A model generated the notes under the pieces. That model was not told the DNA's origin. It worked only from the letters and a program-made list of their open reading frames with translations, and did not search any database. 16,540 nt of DNA from Bacteroidia bacterium (GTDB lineage: Bacteria > Bacteroidota > Bacteroidia > Bacteroidales > Azobacteroidaceae). The stretch spans positions 1 through 16,540 of the forward strand of contig BNTV01000106.1 of NCBI GenBank assembly GCA_025996865.1. The letters are read 5' to 3'. This document shows positions 1 to 9,443 of this stretch, piece by piece (positions within the stretch are counted from its first letter, which is position 1; the number at the start of each line of letters is the position of its first letter). The position numbers were made by a program, and so were the translations under genes.

Positions 1-127
1 CATGAACTGACATTTATTTCGGAATATGCCTCCGATTGTTTTGCGGAACTGATAGAGTTATTACACCGGACAACCGGCAAAAAAGTTGTTGTACTCATTG
101 ACGAATACGACAGTCCGATATTGGATA
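1..127. repeat. Direct terminal repeat, left copy
   Basis: Bases 1-127 are identical to bases 16414-16540. The repeat lies inside a coding sequence, the AAA-ATPase gene, and ends just after its Walker B segment. Joining the window at this overlap gives a 16,413-bp circle with the gene intact. An exact overlap of 127 bases at the two ends of a contig is what a de Bruijn graph assembler with k = 127 leaves on a closed path, so the repeat probably reflects assembly rather than a biological terminal repeat. Confidence 0.95.
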
Positions 128-1269
128 CAATGGGAGAACCCGAAGCTCAAGATGTCCGGAAATGGCTTCAGGATTTTTACAAGATACTGAAAGCTAAAGA
201 CGACCACCTGAAATTCGTCTTTTTGACAGGCGTAACAAAAGTGGCTAAAGTGTCGATATTTTCGGTGTTAAACAGTCCTGACGATATCACGATGGACAAC
301 CGGTATGCCTCTATCTGCGGTTATACCCAGGAAGAATTGGAACGTGATTTTTCGGAACGTATCAACAATACGGCAGTACGTTTGGAGATGACAAGGGAAG
401 ATTTGTTGGCAAAGATTCGTAAAATGTATGATGGTTATACCTGGGATGGCAAAACATCGGTCTATAATCCATATTCTACCCTGTCGTTTTTCAGAAAGAA
501 TGAGTTTTCCAATTACTGGTTCGAAACGGGTACGCCTACTTTTCTGATCAACCGGCTCAAAAAACGCGGTCTTGCCAAAACCGTATTAGAACCTGTCATT
601 GTTGATTCTTCGGCTTTCGACAGTTACGACCCTGATGCACTTGGTGATATTCCCTTATTATTTCAGACAGGCTATCTGACTGTCAAAAACAAAAAAATGA
701 TTAATGGAGATTCTCAATACACGCTTGAAGTTCCCAATCTGGAAGTGAGAGAATCGTTGATGAAGCATTTGTTAAACGCATTTACCCAATACCCTGTGGA
801 ACAGTTGGGAACACTTGGAAAAGAGATGCTGCAACAGATACTTGATTTCGATGCGGAAGGCTTTGCGAATAATATGCGTAAGATGCTTGCCGACGTTCCC
901 TACACATTAAAAGCATCCAAGTCGAGAAACAAAGCTAGGGCGGAAGCAGAAAATGTAGAAAATGAAGCCCGTTATCATATCCTGTTTCAGATATGGATGA
1001 CCATGCTCGGTTTCAATATTCAAAGCGAAAAGATTACCAACCGGGGGCGTATAGATGCGGTGTTGCAGCAACCCGGACTGGCGGTAGTGGCAGAGTTGAA
1101 ATACCACGTCGCCACAAAACCGGATGCCCTACTCGACCAGGCTATCGCGCAAATCCGCGAGAAACGGTATTATGAGCCGTTTCTTGACCGGAAAGTCATT
1201 CTGCTGGGCATTGCATTCAGTGGAAAAGAGGTTGGTTGCAGGATAGAACAATTGACCGTTGAAAATTAA
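1..1269 (+). CDS. AAA-ATPase-like / PD-(D/E)XK nuclease family protein, 3' part (continues from 16075-16540)
   Basis: The frame is open from base 1 and ends at the TAA at 1267-1269. Joined to 16075-16540 through the 127-base overlap it encodes one 535-residue protein, and base 1 corresponds to residue 114. This part carries the Walker B stretch VVVLIDEYDSP (residues 142-152, acidic pair D147-E148) and the family segment FVFLTGVTKVAKVSIFS. The C-terminal nuclease-like domain has D465 (in GRIDAV) and E478-x-K480 (in AELKY), the PD-(D/E)XK signature. The architecture matches the AAA-ATPase-like (PF09820) plus PD-(D/E)XK (DUF1703-type) family, common in many near-identical copies in Bacteroidota and of unknown cellular role. 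Full length and intact motifs suggest a functional gene. A start at the ATG at 130 would lose Walker A and Walker B and is not credible. Confidence 0.9.
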   Translation, partial: HELTFISEYASDCFAELIELLHRTTGKKVVVLIDEYDSPILDTMGEPEAQDVRKWLQDFYKILKAKDDHLKFVFLTGVTKVAKVSIFSVLNSPDDITMDNRYASICGYTQEELERDFSERINNTAVRLEMTREDLLAKIRKMYDGYTWDGKTSVYNPYSTLSFFRKNEFSNYWFETGTPTFLINRLKKRGLAKTVLEPVIVDSSAFDSYDPDALGDIPLLFQTGYLTVKNKKMINGDSQYTLEVPNLEVRESLMKHLLNAFTQYPVEQLGTLGKEMLQQILDFDAEGFANNMRKMLADVPYTLKASKSRNKARAEAENVENEARYHILFQIWMTMLGFNIQSEKITNRGRIDAVLQQPGLAVVAELKYHVATKPDALLDQAIAQIREKRYYEPFLDRKVILLGIAFSGKEVGCRIEQLTVEN

Positions 1270-1347
1270 AAAAAAATGAAGTTATGGTTTGATAATCATA
1301 TATTTACACAAAAACCTGCTCAGTAACATATAAAAAAAATTTAGATA

Positions 1348-1381
1348 TAATTTTGTATATAAAAAAATAACCATAATTTTG
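1348..1381 (+). promoter_or_regulatory. Bacteroidetes-type promoter for the TIG/NHL-SusC-SusD operon
   Basis: TAATTTTG at 1374-1381 matches the -7 consensus TAnnTTTG of the Bacteroidetes primary sigma factor. A TTTTG at 1351-1355 lies 18 bases upstream and serves as the -33 element. A second TAATTTTG overlaps that element at 1348-1355, so an alternative start 26 bases upstream is possible. The -7 box continues as TAATTTTGCACT, identical over 12 bases to the promoter before the GH20 gene at 9436-9447. Confidence 0.65.
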
Positions 1382-1392
1382 CACTTGAATAA

Positions 1393-1414
1393 TAAGTGTG
1401 AATTGAAACACTTA
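1393..1414 (+). promoter_or_regulatory. Inverted repeat just downstream of the promoter
   Basis: TAAGTGT (1393-1399) and ACACTTA (1408-1414) form perfect 7-bp arms around an 8-base spacer. It begins about 12 bases after the -7 box, near the expected transcription start. It could be an operator or a 5'-end hairpin that stabilises the mRNA; the sequence does not decide between these. Confidence 0.35.
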
Positions 1415-1530
1415 ATTATTTTAGAAAATTGATTAAAGTCAAACTATTATGCAAATGAATTACACATACCATCTTTCCGAAAGTCCTTTAATAAAGGGAT
1501 TTCCGCTTCTTTTTTGCGGTGAGGAGAGAT

Positions 1531-1556
1531 TATTTTGCAATTTTTCTTGCAAAATA
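1531..1556 (+). promoter_or_regulatory. Leader hairpin with perfect 10-bp arms
   Basis: TATTTTGCAA (1531-1540) and TTGCAAAATA (1547-1556) are exact reverse complements separated by six bases (TTTTTC). It sits in the long leader, 17 bases before the T-run and AC repeat. No T-run follows immediately, so it is not a classical terminator. A structural or protein-binding role in the leader is possible but unproven. Confidence 0.4.
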
Positions 1557-1579
1557 TTTGGTAGTGTGGAAATTTTTTT

Positions 1580-1619
<40 letters not shown>

Positions 1620-1721
1620 CACCATCAGCCATTTTCCCACCCGACCCTCTTTGGTTTAAAAGGGCAAAGGGAAGCATTTTATTTGAATTTTCCAACTTTT
1701 TTATTAAAATTTTTTCCTCTA

Positions 1722-1769
1722 CCCAACGCTTACGCATTGGGCCAAGATATAAATGGCTGAAAGCCATTT
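1722..1769 (+). promoter_or_regulatory. Tandem hairpins before the first operon gene (possible attenuator or REP-like palindromes)
   Basis: Hairpin one (1722-1741) pairs CCCAACGC with GCATTGGG around TTAC, with one C-A mismatch. Hairpin two pairs AAATGGCT (1751-1758) with AGCCATTT (1762-1769) around GAA and runs into TT then ATAATAAT. The second resembles a weak intrinsic terminator or attenuator 30 bases before the ATG at 1800. From memory, CCCAACGC...TTGGG palindromes recur between genes in Bacteroidota, so a dispersed repeat is an alternative. Confidence 0.4.
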
Positions 1770-1799
1770 TTATAATAATAACTAAAAATTTGAACATTT

Positions 1800-3251
1800 A
1801 TGAACAACAACAAAAATTTATTCCTTAGTGGAATTTTCATTTTGGTAATTTTCGTTTTTAGCTACGGTTGTAAAAACGAAACTTATGTTTTTCAGCAAGA
1901 CAAGATTGGCGGTGATCCCTATAATCCTGCTTTGCCTGTGGAAATAACCGGATTCACCCCCGACGCGGGCAGAATACGGGAAAAGGTGATCATTACAGGG
2001 TCTAATTTCGGCAATGATCCATCTCAAGTAGAGGTCTTCTTTAGTGATGACATTTCTGATAAGAAGGCAATTGTACTCAGTGTAAACGGTACTGCTATTT
2101 ACTGCCTTGCACCCAGGCAGAGTAGTGGAAATAACCGGATTAAAGTAAGCGTATCCGGTAGCTCCGAGGTGACTGCTTCCGGGACATTTGGCTATAAAGC
2201 TGTTGAAACCGTTTCATGGTTTGCCGGGGCTGGAAACGCAAATGGAAACTATGGTCAAAACGATGCTCGTGGCGCTTTGGATGGTCCCTTGGCGAGTGCT
2301 ACATTCTTTAAACCACAGGGTATTGTCGCCCTTGGCGGCGGACAGGTAATGACTTTTGGTTTTCATCAGGGTATTGCCGCGAGAACGCGCTTTGTATCGG
2401 AGCCGGACAATACGGTAATTACCTTACAGTATAACGCTTATATGGGTAAACCGGCTGTAAACGAGGAAAAAACCATAGTATATAATACATTTCTGAACAC
2501 TCCATATACGGTTTACCAATACGCAAAGACAAATGGTTGGGCGCCGGAAAATATCGGCGAAATTAAAGTTCCAAATGAAGCAACAGCAACCGACAAGATA
2601 CGCACGCTTGTCATGATGGATAAAGCTCATGACCCCAATCAGGAGTGGCTGTATTTCTGTCATAGAGAGAAAAAATTCGGACGTTACAACGTGAATACGA
2701 ATGTAACTGAGGTGATAAGCGAAGACATCGCGGGTTTGCCGACTGCCAATTGGGGAGGCTACTTGGTGTATGACCGGTTCAAAGACTGTTTTTACGTTTC
2801 CTATTTCGAAAGGTTCAGCATTTATAAAATCACCAAAACCGGAGCCAACTGGGGCGACGGAGTAGAGGCGGCGCTCTATGCCGGAAGTCCGGCGGGAGGG
2901 GAAAACCGCGTTGTTGACGGGGCTTTACAGGACGCCCGTTTCTTCCAACCGAAGGGTATGTGTATGGACGACGAAGGCAATCTCTACATTTGCGAAAGTA
3001 ACTTTACTGATGAAAGTGGTGGAACCAGCATAGCAGGTCAGGGCGATGTGATCCGGAAAATATCGGGAATTGACGGTTATGTATCCACCATTGCCGGAAG
3101 GCTCGGCGTTGAAGGTCCTCCTCCAAGACCAAAAGGAGTGCCGCTTGAATCGGTTCTTCTCGACCCGCAGGATATTTCGTATGACGGCGAAGGTAACTTT
3201 TACATCCTCGAATGGTGGGAATGTCAAATCTGTAAATATAGCATTGAATAA
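1800..3251 (+). CDS. Surface lipoprotein with IPT/TIG domain and NHL-type beta-propeller
   Basis: The 483-residue product starts with a lipoprotein signal peptide: a basic N-terminus, a hydrophobic stretch, then SYGC with the lipidated cysteine at residue 24. Residues about 46-132 (from PVEITGFTPDAG, ending GTFGYK) look like an immunoglobulin-like IPT/TIG domain. Residues about 140 to the end contain NHL-like blades, for example FFQPKGMCMDDEGNLYICE and LLDPQDISYDGEGNFYILE. Such TIG/NHL lipoproteins occur as the first gene before SusC in many Bacteroidetes glycan loci and probably serve as cell-surface glycan-binding or scaffold proteins; no catalytic site is visible. The stop is 20 bases before SusC, so the two are co-transcribed. 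The start at 1800 is the only one that gives a complete signal peptide. Confidence 0.85.
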   Translation: MNNNKNLFLSGIFILVIFVFSYGCKNETYVFQQDKIGGDPYNPALPVEITGFTPDAGRIREKVIITGSNFGNDPSQVEVFFSDDISDKKAIVLSVNGTAIYCLAPRQSSGNNRIKVSVSGSSEVTASGTFGYKAVETVSWFAGAGNANGNYGQNDARGALDGPLASATFFKPQGIVALGGGQVMTFGFHQGIAARTRFVSEPDNTVITLQYNAYMGKPAVNEEKTIVYNTFLNTPYTVYQYAKTNGWAPENIGEIKVPNEATATDKIRTLVMMDKAHDPNQEWLYFCHREKKFGRYNVNTNVTEVISEDIAGLPTANWGGYLVYDRFKDCFYVSYFERFSIYKITKTGANWGDGVEAALYAGSPAGGENRVVDGALQDARFFQPKGMCMDDEGNLYICESNFTDESGGTSIAGQGDVIRKISGIDGYVSTIAGRLGVEGPPPRPKGVPLESVLLDPQDISYDGEGNFYILEWWECQICKYSIE

Positions 3252-3271
3252 TTTTTTAATATAAATAAAAT

Positions 3272-6200
3272 ATGAGATATATAATATTAATATTGTTTAC
3301 ACTCGGTTTGTCGCTCACGGCATTTGCACAGGGTGGAACTGTTAAAGTGGCGGGTGTCGTAATGGATGAACAGGGAGTAACACTGCCCGGTGTTGTCGTC
3401 CAGATAAAAGGAACAAGCACAGGTACAACTACGGATGCCGATGGTAGATTCAGGCTGGAAAACGTTCCTTCAGGCTCTGTTGTGAGCTATTCCTATCTTG
3501 GATATAAAATGATTGAAATCACTTATACATCAAGCAAGGAAAGGGAAAGAATAGGTATGGCGCCCGATGTGAGCGAACTGGAGGAGGTTGTAGTATCGGG
3601 ACGCGGTTCTCAGCGTAAAATATCGGTGGTAGGCGCTATTACAAATGTTGAAACAAAGGAGCTGCAAGTACCCGCCACTTCGGTTAGCAATATGCTGGGC
3701 GCGCGTGTGCCCGGAATTATTGCAGTAACCCGCAGCGGCGAACCCGGCAATGATTTCTCCGAATTTTGGATACGGGGTATCAGCACTTTCGGCGCCAGTC
3801 AATCGGCGCTGATACTCATTGACGGTGTAGAAGGCAATCTGAATGACCTTGACCCTGCAGATATTGAAAGTTTCTCCATCTTAAAGGATGCTTCGGCAAC
3901 AGCGGTTTATGGAACGCGCGGAGCCAACGGCGTGGTAGTGGTAACCACCAAACGTGGAAAATCCGGTAAAATGCATATCAATTTCAAGACGAATACCACT
4001 TATTCTTATTCGCCGCGTATGCCGGAATATGTAGATGCTTATCAATATGCCGGTTTGGCAAATGAAGCAAGGGTAGTAAGAGGCAATCCGGCTGTATATA
4101 CTCCCACAGAATTGGAACTGTACAAAACGGGACTTGACCCTGATTTGTATCCCAATGTAAACTGGAGAGATGTGATTATGAAAGACCATGCATGGAATAC
4201 ACAGCACCACCTGAGTATAGCCGGCGGAGGTGAAAACGCCCGTTATTATGTAAGCCTCGGCGCTCTTAACAACGAAGCGCTGTTTAAACAGGATGCAAAC
4301 TCTCCATACAGCGCCAATGTGGACTATCACAAATACAATTTCCGGGCTAATGTGGACGCCAATGTCACCAAATCAACCACGCTTTCGATGAATATTGAAA
4401 CCGTTTTCGTAACCCAAAATGCCCCGGGATTCGGAGATAATAACGACGCACTGTGGCAGGCGCAGGCAAATCTGCCTCCGACAATTGTTCCAGTTCGCTA
4501 TTCCAACGATCAACTACCTTCTTTTGGTGCTACCGGCAACCAGATGTCGCCGTATATCCAGTTGAACTACACCGGATACAAAGCCATTGAGCGATACACT
4601 GCCAAATCAAATCTTGCCTTGAAGCAAGACTTGGGTATGTTTGTGGAAGGATTGTCCGTACAGGGATTGTTCTCTCTGTCAACCAACGGTAACCATATTA
4701 TCGTAAACAGCATGACGCCCGAACTGTATATTGCCATTCCCAGCTCAGGCCGCAACCTGGACGGCTCCCTGAATACGAGAAAAATTGTAAATGCCTCTGC
4801 ACTGAGTTCAGTACAAACCTCCCGGTCGGACAGGCAGTATTACTTCGAAGCGCAGGCTAATTACAATCATGTCTTCAATAACGATCACCGCGTTACCGGT
4901 TTGTTCCATTTTTACCGGCAGGATGGTAAAGACAGCGGATGGGGCAACACCATGTTCGATGTAATACCGAAACGTTATCAGGCTTATTCGGGAAGGGCTA
5001 CCTATTCGTATCGGGATACCTATCTGATTGAAGGAAATCTTGGATACACAGGCTCGGAGAACTTTAACAAAGAACGGCGTTGGGGTCTGTTCCCTTCCAT
5101 AGCGCTCGGATGGATTCCCAGTCAATACGATTTTTTCAATAAAGCATTGCCCTTCTTCAATTACCTGAAATTCCGCGGATCGTACGGACAGGTGGGTAAT
5201 GACCGTCTGAAGGTTCGCTTTCCATACCTTACCACTGTTGGAAGCGGCACTGCAGGTATATGGGGCGGGCCGACGCTCAGGGAAACACAGATCGGCTCAC
5301 CCAATATGCAGTGGGAAACCACCTCTAAATTTGACTTGGGTATTGATGGAAAACTGTTTGACAACAGGATTGATTTCGTTGTGGACTTTTACCGGAATAA
5401 AACCACCGGCATTTTCCAGCAACGTGAAAGCATTCCGCTTGAATCGGGCTTGAATTTGACGCTTCCTTATGCCAATATAGGCGAAATGTCATCGTGGGGA
5501 CTTGACGGAAACATCACTTTCACCCAGCCCATTGCAAAAGATATGAGCGCTACGGTGCGCGGTAACTTTACGCTGGCACGAAACAAAGTGGATTACTGGG
5601 AACAGTCGGGCGTAAACTACCCGTATCAGGCATACGCCGGCAAACCGTACGGGATATTGAGAGGGCTGATTGCCGAAGGTTTGTTCAGCGATGAATTAGA
5701 TATTCTCAGCAGCCCCAAGCAGACCTTCATGAACAATGTCCGGCCCGGAGACATCAAATACAAAGATGTAAACGGCGACGGAGTGATTGACGCAGAGGAT
5801 AATGTTCCTTTGTCTTTCTCCAACATACCTCAGATACAGTATGGACTGGCTTTGGAGTACAAATACAAAAATCTCAGTGTAAGCGCGCTGTTTGAAGGTG
5901 TGAAAGATGTAGAGTACTTTATGGGAGGCATCGGTTATTATCCGTTTGCAGGAGGCGAAACCGGCAACGTGCTGGCGACGGTGGCAGACCAGGCCAATCG
6001 CTGGACACCGGCTTCTTTTTCGGGCGACCCTTCGACTGAAAATCCCGATGCACGTTTTCCCCGCCTGACTTACGGAGAGAACGCCAACAACAATCGTGCA
6101 TCGACGTTCTGGCTGGCTGACGGATCTTACGTGCGTCTGAAAAATGTAGAATTGGCTTACTCCATCCCCCGGAATTGGCTGTCAAAAGCTAAGATTTTCG

Positions 6201-6343
6201 AAACGGCAACTGTCAGTCTGTTGGGCGAAAACCTCTGTGTGTGGGATAAGGTAAAATTGTGGGACCCCGCACAGGCTTCGGACAATGGCGCCGTTTATCC
6301 CCTGCAACGCAAATATACCATTCAGTTAGTTGTAACTTTTTAA
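3272..6343 (+). CDS. SusC-family TonB-dependent outer-membrane transporter
   Basis: The 1,023-residue protein is the outer-membrane channel that imports oligosaccharides with energy from TonB. A signal peptide ends near AFA-Q (residues 17-20). Residues about 24-100 form the carboxypeptidase-D regulatory-like domain typical of SusC (VAGVVMDEQG, PGVVVQIKGTSTGT, VPSGSVVSYSYLGY). A candidate TonB box, EEVVVSG, follows. The plug domain spans about 130-230 and includes GARVPGIIAV, IRGISTFG, LILIDGVEG and SILKDASATAVYGTRGANGV. The rest is beta-barrel, with the acidic loop D832-VNGDGVID common in this family, ending in the aromatic signature VVTF. No N-terminal STN domain is seen, so it is not of the type that signals to an anti-sigma factor. 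SusD begins 11 bases after its stop. No break or odd composition is visible. Confidence 0.96.
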   Translation: MRYIILILFTLGLSLTAFAQGGTVKVAGVVMDEQGVTLPGVVVQIKGTSTGTTTDADGRFRLENVPSGSVVSYSYLGYKMIEITYTSSKERERIGMAPDVSELEEVVVSGRGSQRKISVVGAITNVETKELQVPATSVSNMLGARVPGIIAVTRSGEPGNDFSEFWIRGISTFGASQSALILIDGVEGNLNDLDPADIESFSILKDASATAVYGTRGANGVVVVTTKRGKSGKMHINFKTNTTYSYSPRMPEYVDAYQYAGLANEARVVRGNPAVYTPTELELYKTGLDPDLYPNVNWRDVIMKDHAWNTQHHLSIAGGGENARYYVSLGALNNEALFKQDANSPYSANVDYHKYNFRANVDANVTKSTTLSMNIETVFVTQNAPGFGDNNDALWQAQANLPPTIVPVRYSNDQLPSFGATGNQMSPYIQLNYTGYKAIERYTAKSNLALKQDLGMFVEGLSVQGLFSLSTNGNHIIVNSMTPELYIAIPSSGRNLDGSLNTRKIVNASALSSVQTSRSDRQYYFEAQANYNHVFNNDHRVTGLFHFYRQDGKDSGWGNTMFDVIPKRYQAYSGRATYSYRDTYLIEGNLGYTGSENFNKERRWGLFPSIALGWIPSQYDFFNKALPFFNYLKFRGSYGQVGNDRLKVRFPYLTTVGSGTAGIWGGPTLRETQIGSPNMQWETTSKFDLGIDGKLFDNRIDFVVDFYRNKTTGIFQQRESIPLESGLNLTLPYANIGEMSSWGLDGNITFTQPIAKDMSATVRGNFTLARNKVDYWEQSGVNYPYQAYAGKPYGILRGLIAEGLFSDELDILSSPKQTFMNNVRPGDIKYKDVNGDGVIDAEDNVPLSFSNIPQIQYGLALEYKYKNLSVSALFEGVKDVEYFMGGIGYYPFAGGETGNVLATVADQANRWTPASFSGDPSTENPDARFPRLTYGENANNNRASTFWLADGSYVRLKNVELAYSIPRNWLSKAKIFETATVSLLGENLCVWDKVKLWDPAQASDNGAVYPLQRKYTIQLVVTF

Positions 6344-6354
6344 AATAAATAATA

Positions 6355-8361
6355 ATGAAAACATTTATAAAAGAAATATATATAAAGATGCGAGTGCTGA
6401 GTATTTGCATATCAGGCATGCTCCTGTACTCATGTAATGATTTTCTTGATGTGGACGACTACTTCAAAAATACGCAGCAGTTTGATTCCATATTCACGAG
6501 AAGAGATAAGGTGGAACAGTACCTGAAAGAAGCGGCCAGTTATTTACCGAACGAAGGGAATTTATGGACGAATAGTCCGGGAACTTTTGATATAGTTGTT
6601 TTGCCTTTCCAGGGCGCATCGGATGAGAACTTCCTCTCGTTCACCGACGCCCGTCATGCCTCCAACTTGTTTCTGCTTGACGAACTCACGCCGACCACTA
6701 CGATAGGAGGATTGCAGCCGTACGAAAATTATTCCAAGTGTTATATAGGGATACGGAAAGCAAGTATTATTCTGCAACGCATCAACGAGGTGCAGGATAT
6801 CTCCGACATAGACAGGAGGGATTTCATGGGAAGATGCTATTTCATGAGGGGATATTATTACTATCTGCTCCTGTCGCAGTATGGTCCGGTGCCTGTCCTG
6901 CCCGAGAAAGCGTTTGCCGTGGACGCCACAGCGGACGTACTGTCCGTTGAACGTTCCACTTACGATGAATGTGTTGAGCAAATTTGTAAAGATTTGGAAC
7001 AAGCGGTAACATTCCTTCCGTCACGCACAACCCGATCGTCTTCCGATATAGGCATTCCGGTCCGCGAGGCAGCCATGGCAGCTATTTCCCGCGTCCGGTT
7101 ATATGCAGCCAGTCCCTGGTTTAACGGAGGAAGTGGCGGATTATATAGCGACTGGACCCGCAAAAGCGATGGCGCACATTTCATCAGTCAAACCAAAGAA
7201 AATGAAAAGTGGGGAAAAGCCGCTGTAGCAGCCAGGCGCGTTATGAATACGGGATTATACGAACTTCACACCGCCAAAAAAAAGCCGGATACCCAAGCTT
7301 TGCCTGTAGCGGTAACAACAGCTTATGCCACCCGTCCCGTTTCTCAGTTCGACCCCTCTGAAATTGACACCTACCGCTCTTTTGCCGAAGTATTTAATGG
7401 AGATGTGCTTCTTCGACTGAATGACGAAATCATCTATTCCAGCGGAGATATATGGACAGGAGGCAACAGCCCTGCCGGCATTGCCATGTCTTCAGCAATG
7501 GGTGGCATGAACGGATTGAACCTTACACATGATGTGGCGTCCGCTTTTTACATGGCAGACGGAACGCCCTTTACCATGCAGGCAGATGCTGCGGACGAAA
7601 TCGGAGCCGATAAAACTTTTTCAGGCTATTTGTTAAGAAGCGTAGCCGCTAAAATGTATGACAACCGCGAAATGCGTTTTTATGTTACCATGGGATTTCA
7701 ATATTGTTTTTGGCCCGGCACATCAAGTACAAACAATAATGTTAAGAATGTCACTATAGACTATTCTATCGGCGGAAATGCGGGAGCCAACCCACTATAC
7801 CCCGTGGACTATAACCATACGGGTTACACCTGCAAAAAATACGTTCACCCCGAAGATATGATTAATAACGGGAGCATAAAAGCCAAATCATTCCCGATTT
7901 TTCGCTATGCGGAAACGCTGCTGAACTATGCGGAGGCTCTGAACGAATTGGACGGCAATTATAGCGAGAACGACATCGCGGTAACGGGAAGAGATGAAAA
8001 TGAGATTCTGAACGCTTTCAATCAGATACGCTATCGCGCAGGATTACCCGGTTTAACTGCCCTCCCGTCCCGTGAAGAGATGCGCGACCTTATCAAAAAG
8101 GAACGGCGCGTTGAATTTGCCTGCGAAGGACGCCGATACCACGACCTCCGTCGTTGGGGCGATGCGTACGATGCTTATAACCGGCCCGTAACAGGAATGA
8201 ATATTAGAGCATTGAATACCGACCGCATGGGTTTCCATACCTTAACCACCATCAACGATGATAAAGGTCGCAGGTTTTTCGATTACAAGAATTATTTTTG
8301 GCCCATCCCTAAAACGGCTCTGAATAATAACAGTAATTTAGTTCAAAATCCCGGATGGTAA
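6355..8361 (+). CDS. SusD/RagB-family surface glycan-binding lipoprotein
   Basis: The 668-residue protein is the lid-like partner of the SusC channel and binds the substrate at the cell surface. The lipobox is LLYSC, with the lipidated cysteine at residue 27; a start at the in-frame ATG at 6388 (residue 12) would give a more usual short signal peptide and is a fair alternative. Family signatures include YFMRGYYYYLLLSQYGPVPV (from residue 162), RYAETLLNYAEALNEL (from 517), and ERRVEFACEGRRYHDLRRW (583-601). The C-terminus, LVQNPGW, is typical. It is longer than most family members (about 500-600 residues), with the extra length in the middle region. It follows SusC by 11 bases, the usual paired arrangement. 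Confidence 0.95.
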   Translation: MKTFIKEIYIKMRVLSICISGMLLYSCNDFLDVDDYFKNTQQFDSIFTRRDKVEQYLKEAASYLPNEGNLWTNSPGTFDIVVLPFQGASDENFLSFTDARHASNLFLLDELTPTTTIGGLQPYENYSKCYIGIRKASIILQRINEVQDISDIDRRDFMGRCYFMRGYYYYLLLSQYGPVPVLPEKAFAVDATADVLSVERSTYDECVEQICKDLEQAVTFLPSRTTRSSSDIGIPVREAAMAAISRVRLYAASPWFNGGSGGLYSDWTRKSDGAHFISQTKENEKWGKAAVAARRVMNTGLYELHTAKKKPDTQALPVAVTTAYATRPVSQFDPSEIDTYRSFAEVFNGDVLLRLNDEIIYSSGDIWTGGNSPAGIAMSSAMGGMNGLNLTHDVASAFYMADGTPFTMQADAADEIGADKTFSGYLLRSVAAKMYDNREMRFYVTMGFQYCFWPGTSSTNNNVKNVTIDYSIGGNAGANPLYPVDYNHTGYTCKKYVHPEDMINNGSIKAKSFPIFRYAETLLNYAEALNELDGNYSENDIAVTGRDENEILNAFNQIRYRAGLPGLTALPSREEMRDLIKKERRVEFACEGRRYHDLRRWGDAYDAYNRPVTGMNIRALNTDRMGFHTLTTINDDKGRRFFDYKNYFWPIPKTALNNNSNLVQNPGW

Positions 8362-8411
8362 AATCAATTACGAATTACGAATTCATTCAATAATTTTAAA
8401 AATAAAAAAAC
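8362..8411. repeat. Short AATTACG tandem in the SusD-lipoprotein gap
   Basis: The 50-base spacer contains AATTACG twice in tandem (8367-8380) followed by AATTC. The rest is A/T-rich leader for the next gene. No terminator or promoter is evident, so the downstream lipoprotein gene probably belongs to the same transcript. Confidence 0.5.
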
Positions 8412-9350
8412 ATGAATAATATTAAAAACATCAAACAAATTATAGTTTTTATGCTGCTTGCAGCGCTGATTTTCTCTGCATGCGAAGTGGTTGACCCCTT
8501 GGCTTCCGAACAATATCAAAAAGACATTTACATTGTCGGAGCAAACGAGCGGATAGCAAGCTTTAACGTACCTTTTGGCAGCCAGGAAGGGACTTTCGTT
8601 TCTATTTCGGCAAGCGGTACGAAGAGGGTTGAGCAGGATGTAGAAATTACACTCCGTCAAAACGATGGCCTTATCGACTGGTATAACGGCAAATATATGC
8701 TTGACGCGAAGGTGAAGTACCAACCCTTGGCTCCTTCTCTGGTGAATGTTCCCTCTTGGAAAGCGACTCTTGCTGCGGGGGAAATCTATACCCGTTTCCC
8801 GTTTTCTATCAATACGTCAGTTCTGCATTGCGATTCGCTGTACGCTATCGGCATGGCTATCGAGTCGGTATCCAATTACCAAAAAGCCGAGAAGGGAACA
8901 GACTTAGTATTTGTCCTGAAATTAGTGAACGATTGGTCGGGAAATTATTATCTTGATGCAACAAAAACCAAACTTAAAGATGACGGCAATTCTCAATGGA
9001 TAGATGACGGACCGCCTACTTCGATAAGATTCTCACGCATATTGACGGCGACGTCTGCCGATGCAGTCCGTTTTTTTCATGAGAGCACGAAAGAGACACT
9101 GACAGAATACAAAAATTCATCCTTTGATCCGTCTGCGAGTTATTTTGAAGCATTGGGAAAATTTGGTATCCGGTTTGTCCGTACCAACGGCAACAAATTT
9201 ACCGTTGAAGCCTGGGATAGCATGCCGATTCTCGACGGTGAAGCAGAATACGTTGCCGGATCCGTTGATTCGGGGTTCAAGTTTTGGTACGACTATATGG
9301 ACGGTGCAAATCGCTACCGCATGAGTGGCGTATTTCGAGTTCTCCAATAG
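8412..9350 (+). CDS. DUF1735/DUF4361-like surface lipoprotein
   Basis: The 312-residue product has a lipoprotein signal with IFSAC, cysteine at residue 24. The first part (about 30-155), with segments such as FNVPFGSQEGTFVSISASG and LAAGEIYTRFPFSIN, resembles the DUF1735 immunoglobulin-like domain. The second part (about 165-312), starting VLKLVNDWSGNYYLDATKTK and ending NRYRMSGVFRVLQ, resembles DUF4361. Proteins with this pair (BT_3987-like) are encoded next to SusC/SusD pairs and are regarded as accessory glycan-binding proteins; the assignment is by recognition of the pattern, not by a search. It is the last gene of the first cluster; the next gene has its own promoter 60-odd bases later. 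No catalytic residues can be named. Confidence 0.78.
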   Translation: MNNIKNIKQIIVFMLLAALIFSACEVVDPLASEQYQKDIYIVGANERIASFNVPFGSQEGTFVSISASGTKRVEQDVEITLRQNDGLIDWYNGKYMLDAKVKYQPLAPSLVNVPSWKATLAAGEIYTRFPFSINTSVLHCDSLYAIGMAIESVSNYQKAEKGTDLVFVLKLVNDWSGNYYLDATKTKLKDDGNSQWIDDGPPTSIRFSRILTATSADAVRFFHESTKETLTEYKNSSFDPSASYFEALGKFGIRFVRTNGNKFTVEAWDSMPILDGEAEYVAGSVDSGFKFWYDYMDGANRYRMSGVFRVLQ

Positions 9351-9412
9351 ATAAATTTGAAATAACAAACACCGTAAATCTTGGTGTGGTTGCCCTATAT
9401 ATTTTTATGTGG

Positions 9413-9443
9413 TTGGAAATATCGAAATTTACATCTAATTTTG
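9413..9443 (+). promoter_or_regulatory. Bacteroidetes-type promoter for the GH20 gene
   Basis: TTG at 9413-9415 and TAATTTTG at 9436-9443 are separated by 20 bases, close to the consensus for the Bacteroidetes primary sigma factor. The ATG of the GH20 gene is at 9492, giving a leader of about 40 bases. The 12 bases TAATTTTGCACT (9436-9447) are the same as in the first promoter at 1374-1385. In the same 141-base gap a weak ACACC/GGTGT hairpin (9369-9387) could end the upstream transcript, but it has only 5-bp arms. Confidence 0.65.

Noticed and set aside
3881..4330. 149-codon frame on the minus strand
   Set aside because: It lies opposite the SusC plug and early barrel, which are unmistakable on the plus strand.
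5765..5791. Dockerin or EF-hand module in SusC (DVNGDGVID)
   Set aside because: A single acidic loop of this kind is a regular feature of SusC barrels and there is no second copy or dockerin context.
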